DNA of 64,000 bases from positions 182,101,741 to 182,165,740 of the forward strand of contig CM041465.1 of assembly GCA_023213395.1 (NCBI GenBank), read 5' to 3'. The notes under the pieces were generated by a model. It ran no database searches. It was not told where the DNA came from and was given only the letters and a program-made list of their open reading frames with translations. This DNA is from Cycas panzhihuaensis. Taxonomy: Eukaryota; Cycadophyta. Both the position numbers and the translations under genes were made by a program. Below, piece after piece: positions 33,406-46,929 of this stretch; positions within the stretch are counted from its first letter, which is position 1, and each line of letters opens with the position of its first letter.

Positions 33406-36400
33406 TTCTCCCTTAATATTTAATATCCTTATATCTTGATCTCAAGCCTTCAAGTCTCCATGTCTTCAAGTTGTATGCTAGAACTGGTAACTTGTAACTA
33501 TATCTTATATCCTATATGTAGTATCACTTATAACTTGTAAATAACTTGTAACCATATTCTTGTATCTAATAAGCATCAGCTTGTATAAAGACAACATATA
33601 TGAAGTGTTTTTGTGAATATCTATATATCTTCACTTGTATGGCTACTTTCAATAAACATTAATTTTGATGATTAGCATTCTATTAACCATTTATCAAATC
33701 AAGAATCAAGCAAAGTAATGTCTAAGTCCATATAAAGTAATAACCATATATCGAAATACATGGGTAACCAATAGTTATAATTGTTGGTTCACTAGGAAAT
33801 TACTTTAGATACATGGTTTATCATCCTTCTAAATTATTTATAGGAATAACATAAATGAGTGTGTTGTGTTAGAGTAGCACCAGCTAGACTAAGTCAATAG
33901 TTGGATCATATCTTAAGCAATCTAACACTGGGAATAGGCTAAACTACCTAACCAAGGTAAGTTAACTATAACAAGGTAAATTATACTCAACATCTAACTA
34001 GATAATATTGACAACTAATATAATGTGCTAAATAACAAGTGGATTCTGTTCATTATAAAAAATGTGTTTTAATAACTAGGTGACCTATATGTTTACTTAG
34101 GGTTTTTTTTGTCCACTAAACCAAATGTTATGTTTCTAAGGGGAAAATGAATAACCAACATATCAAGGATATCTAATGTCACAAATTCGTCAAATGTTTC
34201 TCACTTAATATATTTTTTCAACTAAAGTCGGTCTCAAAATATTATAACTAGGCCTTACAATGCTTGATTTTAAGCCAAGCTTTATTTTTCATTCACCATT
34301 ACTTTAAAATAACTTAAGCATCATGTTTGGATCCATAGAAAACATAAGAATTGGCTATTGAAAATAAATATGGAATTAATCCTATATGAGATTTGGAGCC
34401 TTTGCATCAAATTTACCATTAACTTTATCTATCTTCTATTGTCTAAAGCATATTATGTGACCATTCATTTTGACTATCTTAAAGTCTACTTTCTAATGCA
34501 ACTAACAGTACTTGATTCTGATACGCAAGTGAGAAATTATATAATAAAACATGTTAGTGACCCATAAAAAACTGTGAGATCCTTAAGAAATTAGAGGAAA
34601 ATTTGAAATATTATCAAATATCAAATAAAATGTTTGAAAATTTAAAAAACATCCAAATTAATTTACTACATTTTTCAGTCTATCCTCTTGTGGATTAGCC
34701 TCTAGTCATATGGTCTATCCATATGATTATCTATTTACTAACTAACATCTCCCCCAAATTTAAAAATTTATGAAAATTGATTAAATTTATCATTTTATTT
34801 ACAATTTTTTTTAGGTTTTAAAAATTCATTTTATGTGCAAAAAAATATTCATCTCCAAAAATATAAATCTTTATATAAAATACTTCCTCTAGATCTGATA
34901 TCAATCTCCATATGGTGTCATTTATTTTTTCCTTTATTACGTGATGATACATTCAATTTCATAGTGGGTAGATCTAGATTGTATGATAGGGTTCATCTTT
35001 GATTAAGTGATAGTGGCTTAGTGTGATTAGGTAAATGTGTGATGATTAATTATTCTCTATATAACCATTTGTTTAATGAGGGTTATAAGGATCGATCTCA
35101 ATCTATGTATTTAACCCTCTACGTGGTGTAGTGGCAAACGAGTAGTGTAGATGAAACTATGGTAGGTGGCCATTTAGGTGACTACAAAATCTCTATTATC
35201 TTTTATGTGTTTCTTTCACTCTCAATGGAATCACAATGGATGAGATTTTTTATGTATGGGTAGTTATGGCTATTCTTATTATGTGCAAGGTTTTTTTTTT
35301 AGGTGCAATAAGATCATTCAGTATACATATTCCTTTCTGCATCTTTATTCACTATCTTCATTCAATGCTTTATATATATTATCACTACCATTCCTATCAT
35401 GAGCTAAAGTCTAGTGAATAGAGGAAGAATCTTTAGTAGAGGCATGATGAGGAGCACATTGACTAAAGGAAATAGATGGTGTAGCTTTTGTTGATGATGG
35501 CCTCTAGCCAACATTATATAAATACTAATAGTATTCATTTTCCCATTTGATGTTAGAGAAATTTCTCATCATCTTTGACATATTACTCAAATCAACCCCA
35601 TAATGTCTTAGATCTCCTATATAATATAGGTATAAGACTTAAATAACACTGATGTATGAAAAATCTTCATGCTTAAGAAGCCCATACATATGCTTCATCA
35701 TTAATAAAATTACTAAATCATTTAGAAAAAAACTTCATATTATTCATGCCATCATAAGGTTGATCAATCATATATCCTTTAAATAATCATGCTTTTAATG
35801 CCAATCTTAAATATTATTCTGCCCTCAATGTAACTATGTAACTGTAATATTATTTTCCTGCCACCATGTACATCAAAATTTATTTCATGTATATGTAATT
35901 TATCCGTATCAATTATTGTAATAAAAATCAACCCTTGCATATATTCTATATGTCAAGATTTAATCATGCCCACATATATTTTCTTATCATAATACCTTTA
36001 ATAATATTACTTATTATTTCATGCCACTTGACTACTAGTTATCATATACATTTCTGGTGTTGTTATAAATCATCAGTACCTACCAACATGTTATTGTACA
36101 GGCCTACTTCCTATTGATCTATTGATGGGTTAACTACTTTATTCTAATGGACTACTTTAAGTAACTATATACATCTAGAATATAGGGCCCAACATGTGTA
36201 AATAAATGTCCATAATAACCTCAACAAATTAGCATACCATTAGTATCTACTTATCTCTTATATGTGGCTTTGATTGGATCCATTTGCCCTATAATCTGTT
36301 GAGCATATCATTGGTATACGCATATATCTAACTCATCAAAAAATACCTCATATCTGTCTCATATCATAAGCTCGATAGGCTTCTATTGTTACACAAGATC

Positions 36401-36412
36401 TTAAAACCATAG
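33406..36412 (-). other. element C internal region, non-coding
   Basis: The segment 33430-33850 matches the B interior, including the block ATACATGGGTAACCAA and TTCACTAGGAAATTAC. The right end, about 36060-36300, also resembles B (ACAGGCCTACTTCCTA, CATTAGTATCTACT). Between them (about 33880-36050) lies AT-rich sequence without motifs. The small frames at 34358, 35236 and 35935 have no family resemblance. Confidence 0.6.
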
Positions 36413-36496
36413 GCTCTAATACTATGATAAAATATAGGAATATTAAGATTAGCTCTGATTCCATGTCAAAATATAATGATAGTTGCTATGATACCA
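36413..36496 (-). repeat. three iterated primer-binding-site motifs (element C)
   Basis: GCTCTAATACTA (36413-36424), GCTCTGATTCCA (36452-36463) and GCTATGATACCA (36485-36496) are all versions of the complement of TGGTATCAGAGC. The first lies just outside the 5' LTR and is the functional site by position. The other two lie inside the LTR, with 39- and 33-bp spacing, and each is followed by an LTR-start-like AT-rich run. Confidence 0.75.
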
Positions 36497-36937
36497 TAAG
36501 ATAAATGATGCAATAATAATGGAGAAATATGAACTCATGATTATGTACATATAATGAATTACTCAATATGAATATTAAATATCAAACATATAAAGCATGC
36601 ATTCACTAAGCATAAGAATCACCACAAGATAGACACTAAGATGTATACGTGGAAAACCCATTATGAGTAAAACCATAGGAGAAGGTGGAGTTAGAACTCA
36701 CTTATGATCATAAGGTTTACATCTTTCTCCTCTCTCCTTACTTAAGTTCACAAGTGGTGAGTGTACATATATATATAGTGAGATCACCTCACAAGTAGCT
36801 TATCATATATTATGAGCCTTTACATCATCCAATAAAGTGATAATATGGATATGTATGTATCTCATATATCTTGATGTATATGAATGGTGGGAGGTGTATG
36901 TGTATAATAAATATATTAAACATTACATATTTTAATA
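36425..36937 (-). repeat. element C 5' LTR
   Basis: 513 bp, starting TGATAAAATATAGG on the plus strand and ending TATTTTAATA. A TATA-like (AT)n run lies near 36765-36778, in the normal place for the minus-strand promoter. Confidence 0.85.
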
Positions 36938-36942
36938 TGAAT

Positions 36943-38160
36943 CACCTAAGCAAACGATATAAGACACTCAAGTATATAAGGAAATCTTCAATCATTTTGA
37001 TTAGAAGGTTGGCACCTTATGGTACAAAAATAAGATATACTTAAGACCCCAGTCAAAGCTTAAGGACAAGGTATTGTATGATACATATACCTCACCTATA
37101 ACTAGTTATTTTTAGTTATTAAAAATGTACTAAAGAGTAAACAATTATTTTATTAGGATGAACTCATGGGAGAAACTTAAAGATTCATAGTTATATGCAA
37201 GACATGTCAAAGAAATAAGGGGGAGATAGTTAGAATGCCAAGGGTTTTATAATTTTTACCCATACCAACCCAAATGTGGGAGAAATTGCTTCCCAAATTC
37301 AAATGGGATGGATTTATACTAGTAGTCATGGATAGGTTAACTGAGTATGCTCACTTATGTGGCATCCAAAAAGGCTACACATAGTTATAGTCATTATTAA
37401 GGAAATACATAAGCCTAATGGAATCCCAAAAGAAATTATTAGTGATCAAGAACTAAAGTTTACCAGTAATTTTTAGATGGAACTCTTTAAGACATTGGGA
37501 ACTTGACTATCTATGAGTACCACCTATAATCTATAAATAGATGGGAAAATTAAGGTGGTCAATAAATATCTCAAAGGCTACATCTAATGTTATAATTTAG
37601 ACAAACAAAGATAGTGTTACAAATGGTTTCCATATTAGAATGATACTATAACATAACTTACTATATCACCACCAAAATGACTCCCTTCCATATATTGTAT
37701 AGGTATAAACCACTAAGCATTAAAAGTTATATAATAAATAATTTTGAAGTATAGGAAATGGCTGACCATACCTAATAGGTTAATAAGGTACTTAGATTAC
37801 TGAAGGAGAACCTAAGAGCTATATAAAATAGAATGAAGCAATAGGTAGGTAAGGAAAATAGTGAATGACAATTCCAACTAGATAATTAGGTCTATTTACA
37901 TTTATAACCATACAAGAAGTCCTTACTTAAGAAGGGCAGGGGGGAATAAATTAAAGCCAAAATTTGAAGGACTATTATTGAGGTCAAATTTGACACATGT
38001 ATTTGGCTAAAGGAATGGATAATAATTGCCATATAATAGATTATTATAGACGTAGATTGATAGCCCAACATATGCCTAGACATTAGAATGCACTTGATTC
38101 TAGCTAAAATTAACAAAGATAACCTCTCTAAGAATGTATAGTAGGGTGTATTATGAAATA
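36943..38160 (+). pseudogene. Ty3-like integrase (element K)
   Basis: The zinc-binding end (YARHVKEIRGR, CQGFYNFYPYQP) near 37180-37270 leads to the core. It contains KFKWDGFILVVMDRLTEYAH, then in another frame GIPKEIISDQELKFTSNFQM, ELFKTLGTQLSMSTTYNLQM and DGKIKVVNKYLKGY. The second catalytic Asp (ISDQE) is kept. In the third motif TDGQ-x-E is expected and the sequence reads MDGKIKV, so the Glu region is altered. The C-terminal part has VYLHLQPYKKSL near 37890. Frame breaks separate the pieces. No clear chromodomain was found before 38160. Confidence 0.85.
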
Positions 38161-39226
38161 CGATCACATAATAGACAAATCCTAAATTGGAATAAATAAG
38201 GGATGCATGAACTAGATTAAGTAGAATGTAACCCAGGCAAGACTTGGAGAGTAAAGATAGAAGGACATATGAGATTAATTAATGGTAAATACTGATTAAG
38301 CACTAAATTTACTATCAAGAGTCATGTGTCATATTACAGGGAAATTTATGACTTTTAGTCATAATTATTCCCCAGAAGGCACCAAAGGTGTATTTAAAGG
38401 TTCGTTCTCACAATTTTGGATATGAGATCTTAGTTATTTAATCTTATGATATGTTCTTAAGTGTGAAAGTTGTGTGAGTAAATTGTATGGTATATTCTCT
38501 AATGTAAGAGCCAAGTCAATGAGTCCTATGGTATGTTTTCTAGTATAAATGCCAAGAATATTGTAAGTTAGATGGTGTTCCAATAGGAATTAATGACATA
38601 TCATTACATGGAATTGATATAAATTGTGATATTTCTTAATAAAATAATTAAGTTACATGGAAACTATGTCTCATGTGTTATCTATGATTGGTTTATGATG
38701 ATGTATTGGTTGATAATATTATGATGGTATTATGATTATTGTGTTATTATGGACTTATGTGTCATAATAGTGTATGAACAACCCATATATTGACAACAAG
38801 CCCCAAACCTAGACTATTGAAAATGTCCTTTAATAAGTGATCCCTCTAAAGAGTAGAAGGAAGTCAACATTGGTTTCATTTCCTAAGTCTACTAGTGGGG
38901 GAAGAAGAAAAAAAGCTAGAGTTCTCTAATACCCAAAGATCAAGTCACTTGGGTTATCAAAGTGATGGTAGGCTTTAACTAAGCCATGATAGCTAGGGGA
39001 CTTTTCAATTCCACCTAAATGACCTTTAAAGACAAAAGAGCCGCCAAAAATACCTTCACCTAAGGAGATATTATAATTAAACAAACAAAAGGCTTTAAGA
39101 TGGGAAAAAGAGAAGGAATAAAGAAGGGCATGGAGGTTAAGTATTGGGAAAGATAATCAAAATAAAAGATAATCTATGGAAGGATTTGAGGTAAGTGGCA
39201 CCCAGATATCACAAGACATAATAAAT
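38161..39226 (+). other. sequence between K and F, probably K 3' end and E 5' region
   Basis: AT-rich. 38330-38780 has TG/TA-rich repeats such as TTATGATGGTATTATGATT and may be a K LTR. 38820-39226 is purine-rich and may be the leader or N-terminus of the gag region of E, which resumes after F. No boundary could be fixed. Confidence 0.35.
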
Positions 39227-39547
39227 TGTTGGGAAATGTAAATAAAAGTAAACAAGGTCGATAGGATCTTTCACAATAGGTAGATCACAAGCAAAAATAG
39301 ATCACACAAGACACTAAATTACCATGGAAAACCCTTACAAGTGAAAACTCATAATAATAATATTCACATTATTGTAAATCTAGCATAGCACATAGATGGA
39401 CTTTGATCTGTATTTATAGATCTAAAGTGCCAAATATAATTATATTTTACATCTATCGACTCACTACTCTTGAGAATATTCTCTATATAATTAGGCACAT
39501 AAATAGGGTCCCATTTACATTAAACAGTATGTACACATATTCTAACA
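39227..39547 (-). repeat. element F 3' LTR
   Basis: 321 bp, alignable with 42066-42382. It contains the near-palindrome GATCTGTATTTATAGATC (39407-39424), which carries a minus-strand TATAAATA box. Confidence 0.85.
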
Positions 39548-39639
39548 TCCCTTCTTAATGTAAATATGGGGTAATAAGGTTTATCGTTAGGAATAGATCC
39601 CCTCTCAAGGATAACCTTACCCAATATGCATGAACGTTG

Positions 39640-39795
39640 ATATAGCGATCTTCAATTTGAGCTTGGTGAATATGTCCACAAGTCGATCTCCACTTGGATA
39701 ATCTTCAACTTGCATATTCCTTGATATGATCTTCACTCAGATGTAATGGTGATATTCCTTGTATGTGCTTGATTATTTGGATGTGACTCCAAAAA
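39640..39795 (-). pseudogene. RNase H C-terminal remnant (element F)
   Basis: The minus strand of about 39790-39655 reads HHYI, VKIISRNMQVEDYPSGDRLV and DIFTKLKLK. This parallels the HxIRE...DIFTK end of copia RNase H seen in elements A and D. It lies about 100 bases before the 3' LTR, the normal place. Gag, protease, integrase and RT are absent, so this is a deletion derivative. Confidence 0.6.
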
Positions 39796-39799
39796 TCCT

Positions 39800-42053
<2,254 letters not shown>

Positions 42054-42065
42054 GATTTGATACTA

Positions 42066-42382
42066 TGTTGGGAAACATAAGTGAAAGCAAACAAGGTCAA
42101 CAAGATCTTTTACAACAGCCATATCACAAGTAGAAATAGATCACATGAGACACCTTATTATCGTTCAAAACCATTATGAGTGAAAGCCCATAATAATATT
42201 CACATTATCACAAATCTAGCATAGTAAATAATTGGACTTTGATCTATATTTATAGATCTAAAGTGCCAAATATAATTATATTTTACATGCATCAGCTCAC
42301 TACTCTCGAGAATATTCTCCATATAATTAGGCACATAAATATGGTCCCATTGACATTAGTTAGTATATACACATATTCCAAT
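42066..42382 (-). repeat. element F 5' LTR
   Basis: 317 bp. The palindromic TATA region GATCTATATTTATAGATC lies at 42241-42258. Its inner end adjoins the primer-binding site at 42054-42065. Confidence 0.85.
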
Positions 42383-43744
42383 AGGAATGAATGCCATGGA
42401 GAATTAATGGTAATAACACCTACCTCAATCGAGTCAAATATCCTAAGCTTAGAAGAAAAAGAAAAGAACATAGAAAAGAAAGAAATCCTAAAAGAAAAAG
42501 AAGAGGATTCTAAGGAAAATACTTTAGAGGAGGAAATAGAAACCCTCAAAAAGGAAGAAAAAACAAGTATGGACTCTACTATGAAGCACATAAATGATCA
42601 TGAGAAGAAGGTGGAGGAAGGTCCCCTAACATATTAGAAAAACTATTTAATAAGGAAATTATTTGAAGACCCACTAAGGAGGAGATATAAGTAGTCATTT
42701 CTAATAGTAAACTCATTGGCATTATAAATACCAGTAGTTCCAAAGTTTATTCAATTAAAAAGACCTTTCTAAAATCCATTATTTAGAAAAAAGAATAACA
42801 TGGAGAAAACTCCATTAAGTATACCCCTAAAGAAGGTAACAAAAGAGCAGATTATTCCATCAAAATTATTACCAAAGGGGAAAATATCACTAAATAGTCA
42901 AAAAATGGTAGACCACATGGAAATTGGAAGACTTATATTTGATGATACTTTAGATGCTAGTGAATATGTGTACTTATTTCAAAAAATGGTAAATTTAAAA
43001 ATAATAATAGATGAAGAGGAAATCAAGGAGAGATTTACCTATTCATTATGAGGAGTATCTCTTGTATATTACAAGCAACTATACCCAACTAAACCTTGGG
43101 ATGATATTAAAAAGAAAATAATGAGAGATTCTAGAAGTTTAGAAGTAGTGAGATAATAAAACTAACACACAAAGAAGTTAAGCAAAGACTAGGAGAATTA
43201 GTACCAATATATATCAATAGAATAGACATCATAGCAGTAAGCACAATAAAAGAGGAGAAGATAATAAATTATAATATGAGAAATTACTTTGTAAATGGGT
43301 TAAATTCAAAATTAAGAGCTACAATGGCAACCCACCCTCTCAAGCCATACCAATATGCATAAGAATTAGCACTTAACTTTGAGAAAGAAATTAGTACAAA
43401 GAGGGTATGCCATAATCCTTTACTACTAAGATTATAAGAAGAAATATAAGAGTTAAGAAATCAAAACATGAATAGACTTTGTTTCTAGATAGCAAAGTCA
43501 GAAGAAACTTTAGAAGTGGAGAATTAAAAAAGGAAGTAGTTAGGTTAAAACTACAATAGTAAAAACCCCAAGAATGTTAGGAGGAAAAGGTTCCAAAGTA
43601 TAAACTAAAGGAACCTGCTCTAGAAAGGTGTTATCACATATGTGAAAAAGGTTCATACTCCACTAAAGTAAGTGATGCAAATACAAAGGCAAAGAAGAAA
43701 AATAGTTAATGCTATATCTATGATCAAGATAGCCATAACACCAA
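42383..43744 (+). pseudogene. Ty3-like gag (element E), split by the LINE
   Basis: A Lys/Glu-rich coiled-coil-like segment (frame 42239-42637) is followed by frame 42800-43051. That frame has IGRLIFDDTLDASEYVYLFQ, the start of a capsid domain. Downstream pieces are LYPTKPWDDIKKKIM, HKEVKQRLGELVPIYINRID, NYFVNGLNSKLRATMATHPL and KPYQYA, typical of Ty3 capsid helices. A zinc-knuckle region (CYIYDQDSHNT near 43710-43744) is where the LINE enters; it continues after 58960 as KDYYFNVKG. Frame shifts and stops occur near 43050-43210 and beyond. Confidence 0.65.
43726..43744. repeat. LINE target-site duplication (left copy)
   Basis: AAGATAGCCATAACACCAA is repeated exactly at 58942-58960, right after the poly(A). 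The 19-bp length fits target-primed reverse transcription. One or two of the leading A bases may belong to the tail. Confidence 0.92.
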
Positions 43745-44639
43745 CTTAAAGTGTATAAGGGGCTCTACTAGGGTTTACAGTGGTAGCAATTAAGTTATAG
43801 GTGATTAGAGATTACTTTGGAGAAGACAGAGCTCACCCAGATGGGCACGAGGGAGTAGGTTTACCCCAAGCTAGGATGTAATAAAGAGCAGTGCATCCTA
43901 CATGAAGGTTCATGAGTATTATCAATCCATGGAGAGCATGTGAGAAATAGAACTATGAGGAGCAAAGTGAAGGTAGCTCAGATCTACTAGAAGGGAGGAT
44001 GAAAGGCTCTGCCTCCTAGATCATAATGGAACATATGCAATGAGGGTCCAAATAGCTAGTGAATGGAAGCTAATCCCTCAAAGAAAAAAGATGGACCATT
44101 GTGCTCTAAGTAGAAGGTGAAGATCATAGTAACAGAAGGATTTGAATACAAAGACAAAGTTGGCAGATAGTATATAGCTTAGGGGAAAACAAGAAGGTTC
44201 AAGAAGGATCCTAAGCTAGAAGAGGTGAAGATAAAAATTTTCTCATATAGAAGGATAGATTGGAAGGTAGTAGAGGGACATAAATATACTCCCTATGGTA
44301 AAAGGGGGACCTGTAAGCTATGCAGGGGACAGGCATAGAGCTAGGAGGAGAGATTGGGGAGGAGAAACCTAGAGCCTGATAGCATAAGAAGGTTAATACA
44401 GAAAGACCTAGCCTATCATACCTTAACAAAGGACATAGAAGGCTAAAAAAATAGAGATTGGTTTGCCCATGAATCAACTAGTTATGTAAGGGTATAAGGG
44501 AGATGTCTTAGTCATCTTCTCTATGTTCTAGGTGAGGTTTCTATGACTGTTAATAAGTTGTAGTTATGAAGGGAATGTTTTATTGTTGTGTGTGTTTGTA
44601 ATATGTTAAAATACTAATAGAGAAGGAAACTATAATCCA

Positions 44640-45900
44640 TGATCAGACTCAAAATATCTCTCTATGAAGGACCTACTTGGAGGCCCTTAAAAATGAGGAA
44701 CCTGAAACTTGTGACATAACCCCTATCAAGTAAGACCAGACTATTACAATCCCTTTACCAAAGAAAATATTGGAGAGAATAGAAGAGTACTGGAAAAATA
44801 ACCTTATAGGCAGGTTCTTAGGACCTAGACCTAGGCTAAATATTATAAGGAGCTAGGTTAGAACTAGGTGGAAGATAAGGAATCTGGTAGAGGTGATATC
44901 CCTAACAAGGGGATGTGTCTTGTTTAAATTCACTAACCAGGAGAATATGGTTAGTACTCTCTTGAAATGCCCTTGGGTGATTAGAGGAAAAGCCCTATTT
45001 CTAGCAAAATGGCACCTAGACTTTGATCTAACAGTACCAGTTATAAAATAAGCACTAATCTAGGTGCAAATGTTGGACCTACCCTTATAGGTATGGGATT
45101 TAGATATCATAAAAGTTGTAGAAAAAGTTATTGGACCTCTCCTAGCCATTAATTCAACCACTAAGAATAAAAGTAGGCTTATCAATATTAGATTCTATGT
45201 ACTAGCTAGATTTGACAAACTCCTCCTAGATTATGTGAGGATTGAATCTAGTGAATGGAATAAGGAGCAACCCTTAGTCTATGAAGTGGAAAATATAAGG
45301 TGCTCTACCTATAGAAGACTAAGCCACCTTCCACAGAATTGCCCAGGGGAAAGGAAGGCTGATACAAGGAGACAGGAGGAAGAGGATCCTCAAGCTATTA
45401 AAATGAACAAGCTAGAAATAACCCAAAACTAGGAGAGACAAGATGGCCCTCAAGAGGAGCCTAAGAAAGGAAGGCTTGACCTTAATCTAGAAGATGATGA
45501 CATATTCTTTGAGGAGGGGGAGGAACTTTGAAAGGAAGAGAGGCTAATGGAAGGGGATAGTAAGCCATGTAAGGATAAGGAAAGGCTAAAGGAGGAGCTT
45601 AGTGCCCTAGCATAAGAGGCTATAGGAGGCTCTAAGAGGATCTAGAAGGTCCAAGGAAAGGATCTCTAGGGAGAACAAAGTAGTACTAGTCAACATAAAG
45701 GCCCCGATGTAGGATCTAATAGAAGAGTGGGAAGGCCCACTCTTATGATGATAAGGGAGAGAAAGGCAGCATCGCAAATAGATCAAGGAAGCCAAAGAAC
45801 TCTAAAGAAGGGAGGTTATGAGGGACCAAGACTAAGAGCTAGAGATGAGAGGAGAGAGCCCTAGAAAGAAGAAGAAGAGGAAAGTTAGAGGACCAAGAGA
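44640..45900 (+). pseudogene. LINE ORF1, DUF4283-like with zinc knuckle
   Basis: Pieces in order: an RNA-binding-like segment (GCVLFKFTNQENMVSTLLKC, PWVIRGKALFLAKWHLDFD) matching the plant LINE/copia DUF4283 pattern, then the stretch NIRFYVLARFDKLLLDYVRI. After that comes YEVENIRCSTYRRLSHLPQN and C, a CCHC knuckle with its second Cys changed to Tyr. A long Glu/Lys/Arg-rich tail follows. The open frame 45235-45432 covers the knuckle. ORF1 protein binds LINE RNA and acts as chaperone. Several TAG codons interrupt it, so it is not translatable as read. The 5' limit is uncertain. Confidence 0.75.
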
Positions 45901-45905
45901 AATAG

Positions 45906-46583
45906 ATGAAGTTTATCTCCTAGAATATCAGAGGGATAAATACTATCTCTAAGTATAGAGTAGTAAAGGATCTAGATATGAAAATGAAGCCAGATATATT
46001 ATTACTGTAGGAAACTAAGTTGATTAAGGAAAATAAAGAAAGAGTAAAACATAAGATCTAGAGGAGGGTAAATATGTTAGTGATCGATGGTCATCCAGTG
46101 TCAAGGGGATTGGCAATTATATGGAACCCGAAGGAGTGGCATGGAGAGTTTTTTAGGATGGCAGAGCATCACATATCCATTTGGATCACTTGTAGGAGGA
46201 TAAATGCAAGGTGGTCAGCCACAAATATCTATGCCACTGCCCAAGCAGAGAGTAGGAGGATTCTTTGGGATAAGATCTTAGAGGAGCACAGGGAGTGAGA
46301 AGTGCCTTAGTTGGTTGTAAGAGATTTTAACATTACCTTATCTCCTGGTGAGAAGAAAGGGGGTAAGGAAGGATGGACAAATAGTATGATAGATATGGGT
46401 ACCTTTTTATGGAGAGGGGAGTTAATGGATGTCCCCCTTAAAGGGGATAAATTTACCTGGATGAATATGAGAATTAGAAACCATCACATACAAGTGAGAT
46501 TAGACAAAATGCTAATCAATTATGCCTAGACTAGTTGTCATAGTAACTTCAGGTTAGAAGCTCTTCTAAAGATGATTTCAGAT
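45906..46583 (+). pseudogene. LINE ORF2, endonuclease domain (first part)
   Basis: The start MKFIS-NIRGINTISKYRVV at 45906 has a TAG where Trp is usual. PDILLL-ETKLI follows, with the catalytic Glu kept and a TAG at the usual Gln. Frames 46074-46298 and 46311-46529 give RGLAIIWNPKEWHG, NIYATAQAESRRILWDKI, VVRDFNITLSPGEKKGG (the DFN motif) and GDKFTWMNMRIRNHHIQVRL followed by DKML. The domain nicks target DNA. The reading stops at ISD (46578-46583), where copia element D inserted. The rest (YSPLIF) resumes at 54828. Confidence 0.88.
46579..46583. repeat. target-site duplication of element D (left copy)
   Basis: CAGAT occurs directly before the left LTR and directly after the right LTR at 54823-54827. 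It is perfect and fixes the element limits. Confidence 0.92.
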
Positions 46584-46901
46584 TGATGGAGCCGGAGGAG
46601 CAGAGCAGGACATCACGACGTTCTCATCTTGAGTACAACGGCAATTTCCAATAGAGTGGCGGTGTTAATAAACACTAGGGAGGTATTCCCAACCCTTAAA
46701 TAGAGAATTCGGGAGGCGCCATCACCCTAGGCACAACAATTAAGGTTAGTTTGAAAAATATTAAAAATAAATAACGGTGATACGTGCCTCACATGAGTGG
46801 TCGGTCAAGGCTATTAAACGGCTCAAGGTGCCTAGGGGCCCTCAAAGGTGGCTTTGAGGGGCCCTAAGCCTAGTACACATACATTGGGATTATTCCCAAC
46901 A
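46584..46901 (-). repeat. element D 3' LTR
   Basis: 318 bp. On the minus strand it starts TGTTGGGAATAATCCC and ends GGCTCCATCA. A 15-bp hairpin lies at 46833-46866. A minus-strand TATA-like TATTTAAGG lies near 46697-46706. The tract 46902-46917 (minus TATGGGGGAGAA) is the adjoining polypurine tract. Confidence 0.93.
46833..46866. repeat. hairpin in element D LTR
   Basis: TAGGGGCCCTCAAAG, loop GTGG, CTTTGAGGGGCCCTA form a 15-bp stem with one mismatch. The same hairpin is in the other LTR at 54751-54784. It lies about 35-70 bases from the U3 start. Confidence 0.85.
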
Positions 46902-46929
46902 TTCTCCCCCATAAGCCCAATGTGTATGA

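Larger units (their letters stand above)
32859..36937 (-). mobile_element. non-coding LTR retrotransposon C (minus strand)
   Basis: LTRs at 32859-33405 and 36425-36937 match each other and the B LTR. On the minus strand a primer-binding site (36424-36413) follows the 5' LTR, and a purine tract (33416-33406) precedes the 3' LTR. Flanking pentamers are TTAAT and TGAAT, one mismatch, so the target duplication is probably eroded. The 3.0-kb interior shows no gag or pol motif. The element belongs to the same non-autonomous group as B and I and needs proteins from another copia element. It splits K between RNase H and integrase. Confidence 0.85.
29461..38160 (+). mobile_element. Ty3-like retrotransposon K (plus strand), split by element C
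   Basis: Plus-strand order gag (about 29935-30870), protease (30930-31240), RT/RNase H (31540-32850), element C (32859-36937), then integrase (36943 to about 38000). Gag-Pro-RT-RH-IN is the Ty3 order. LTR limits were not found, so the outer coordinates are those of recognisable internal sequence. All parts carry several stops and frameshifts. Element C removed nothing visible: the reading resumes in the integrase zinc-binding region. Confidence 0.8.

Noticed and set aside
42292-42591. 99-aa minus-strand Ser/Phe-rich frame
   Set aside because: Antisense of the Lys/Glu-rich N-terminal part of E gag and the F LTR end.
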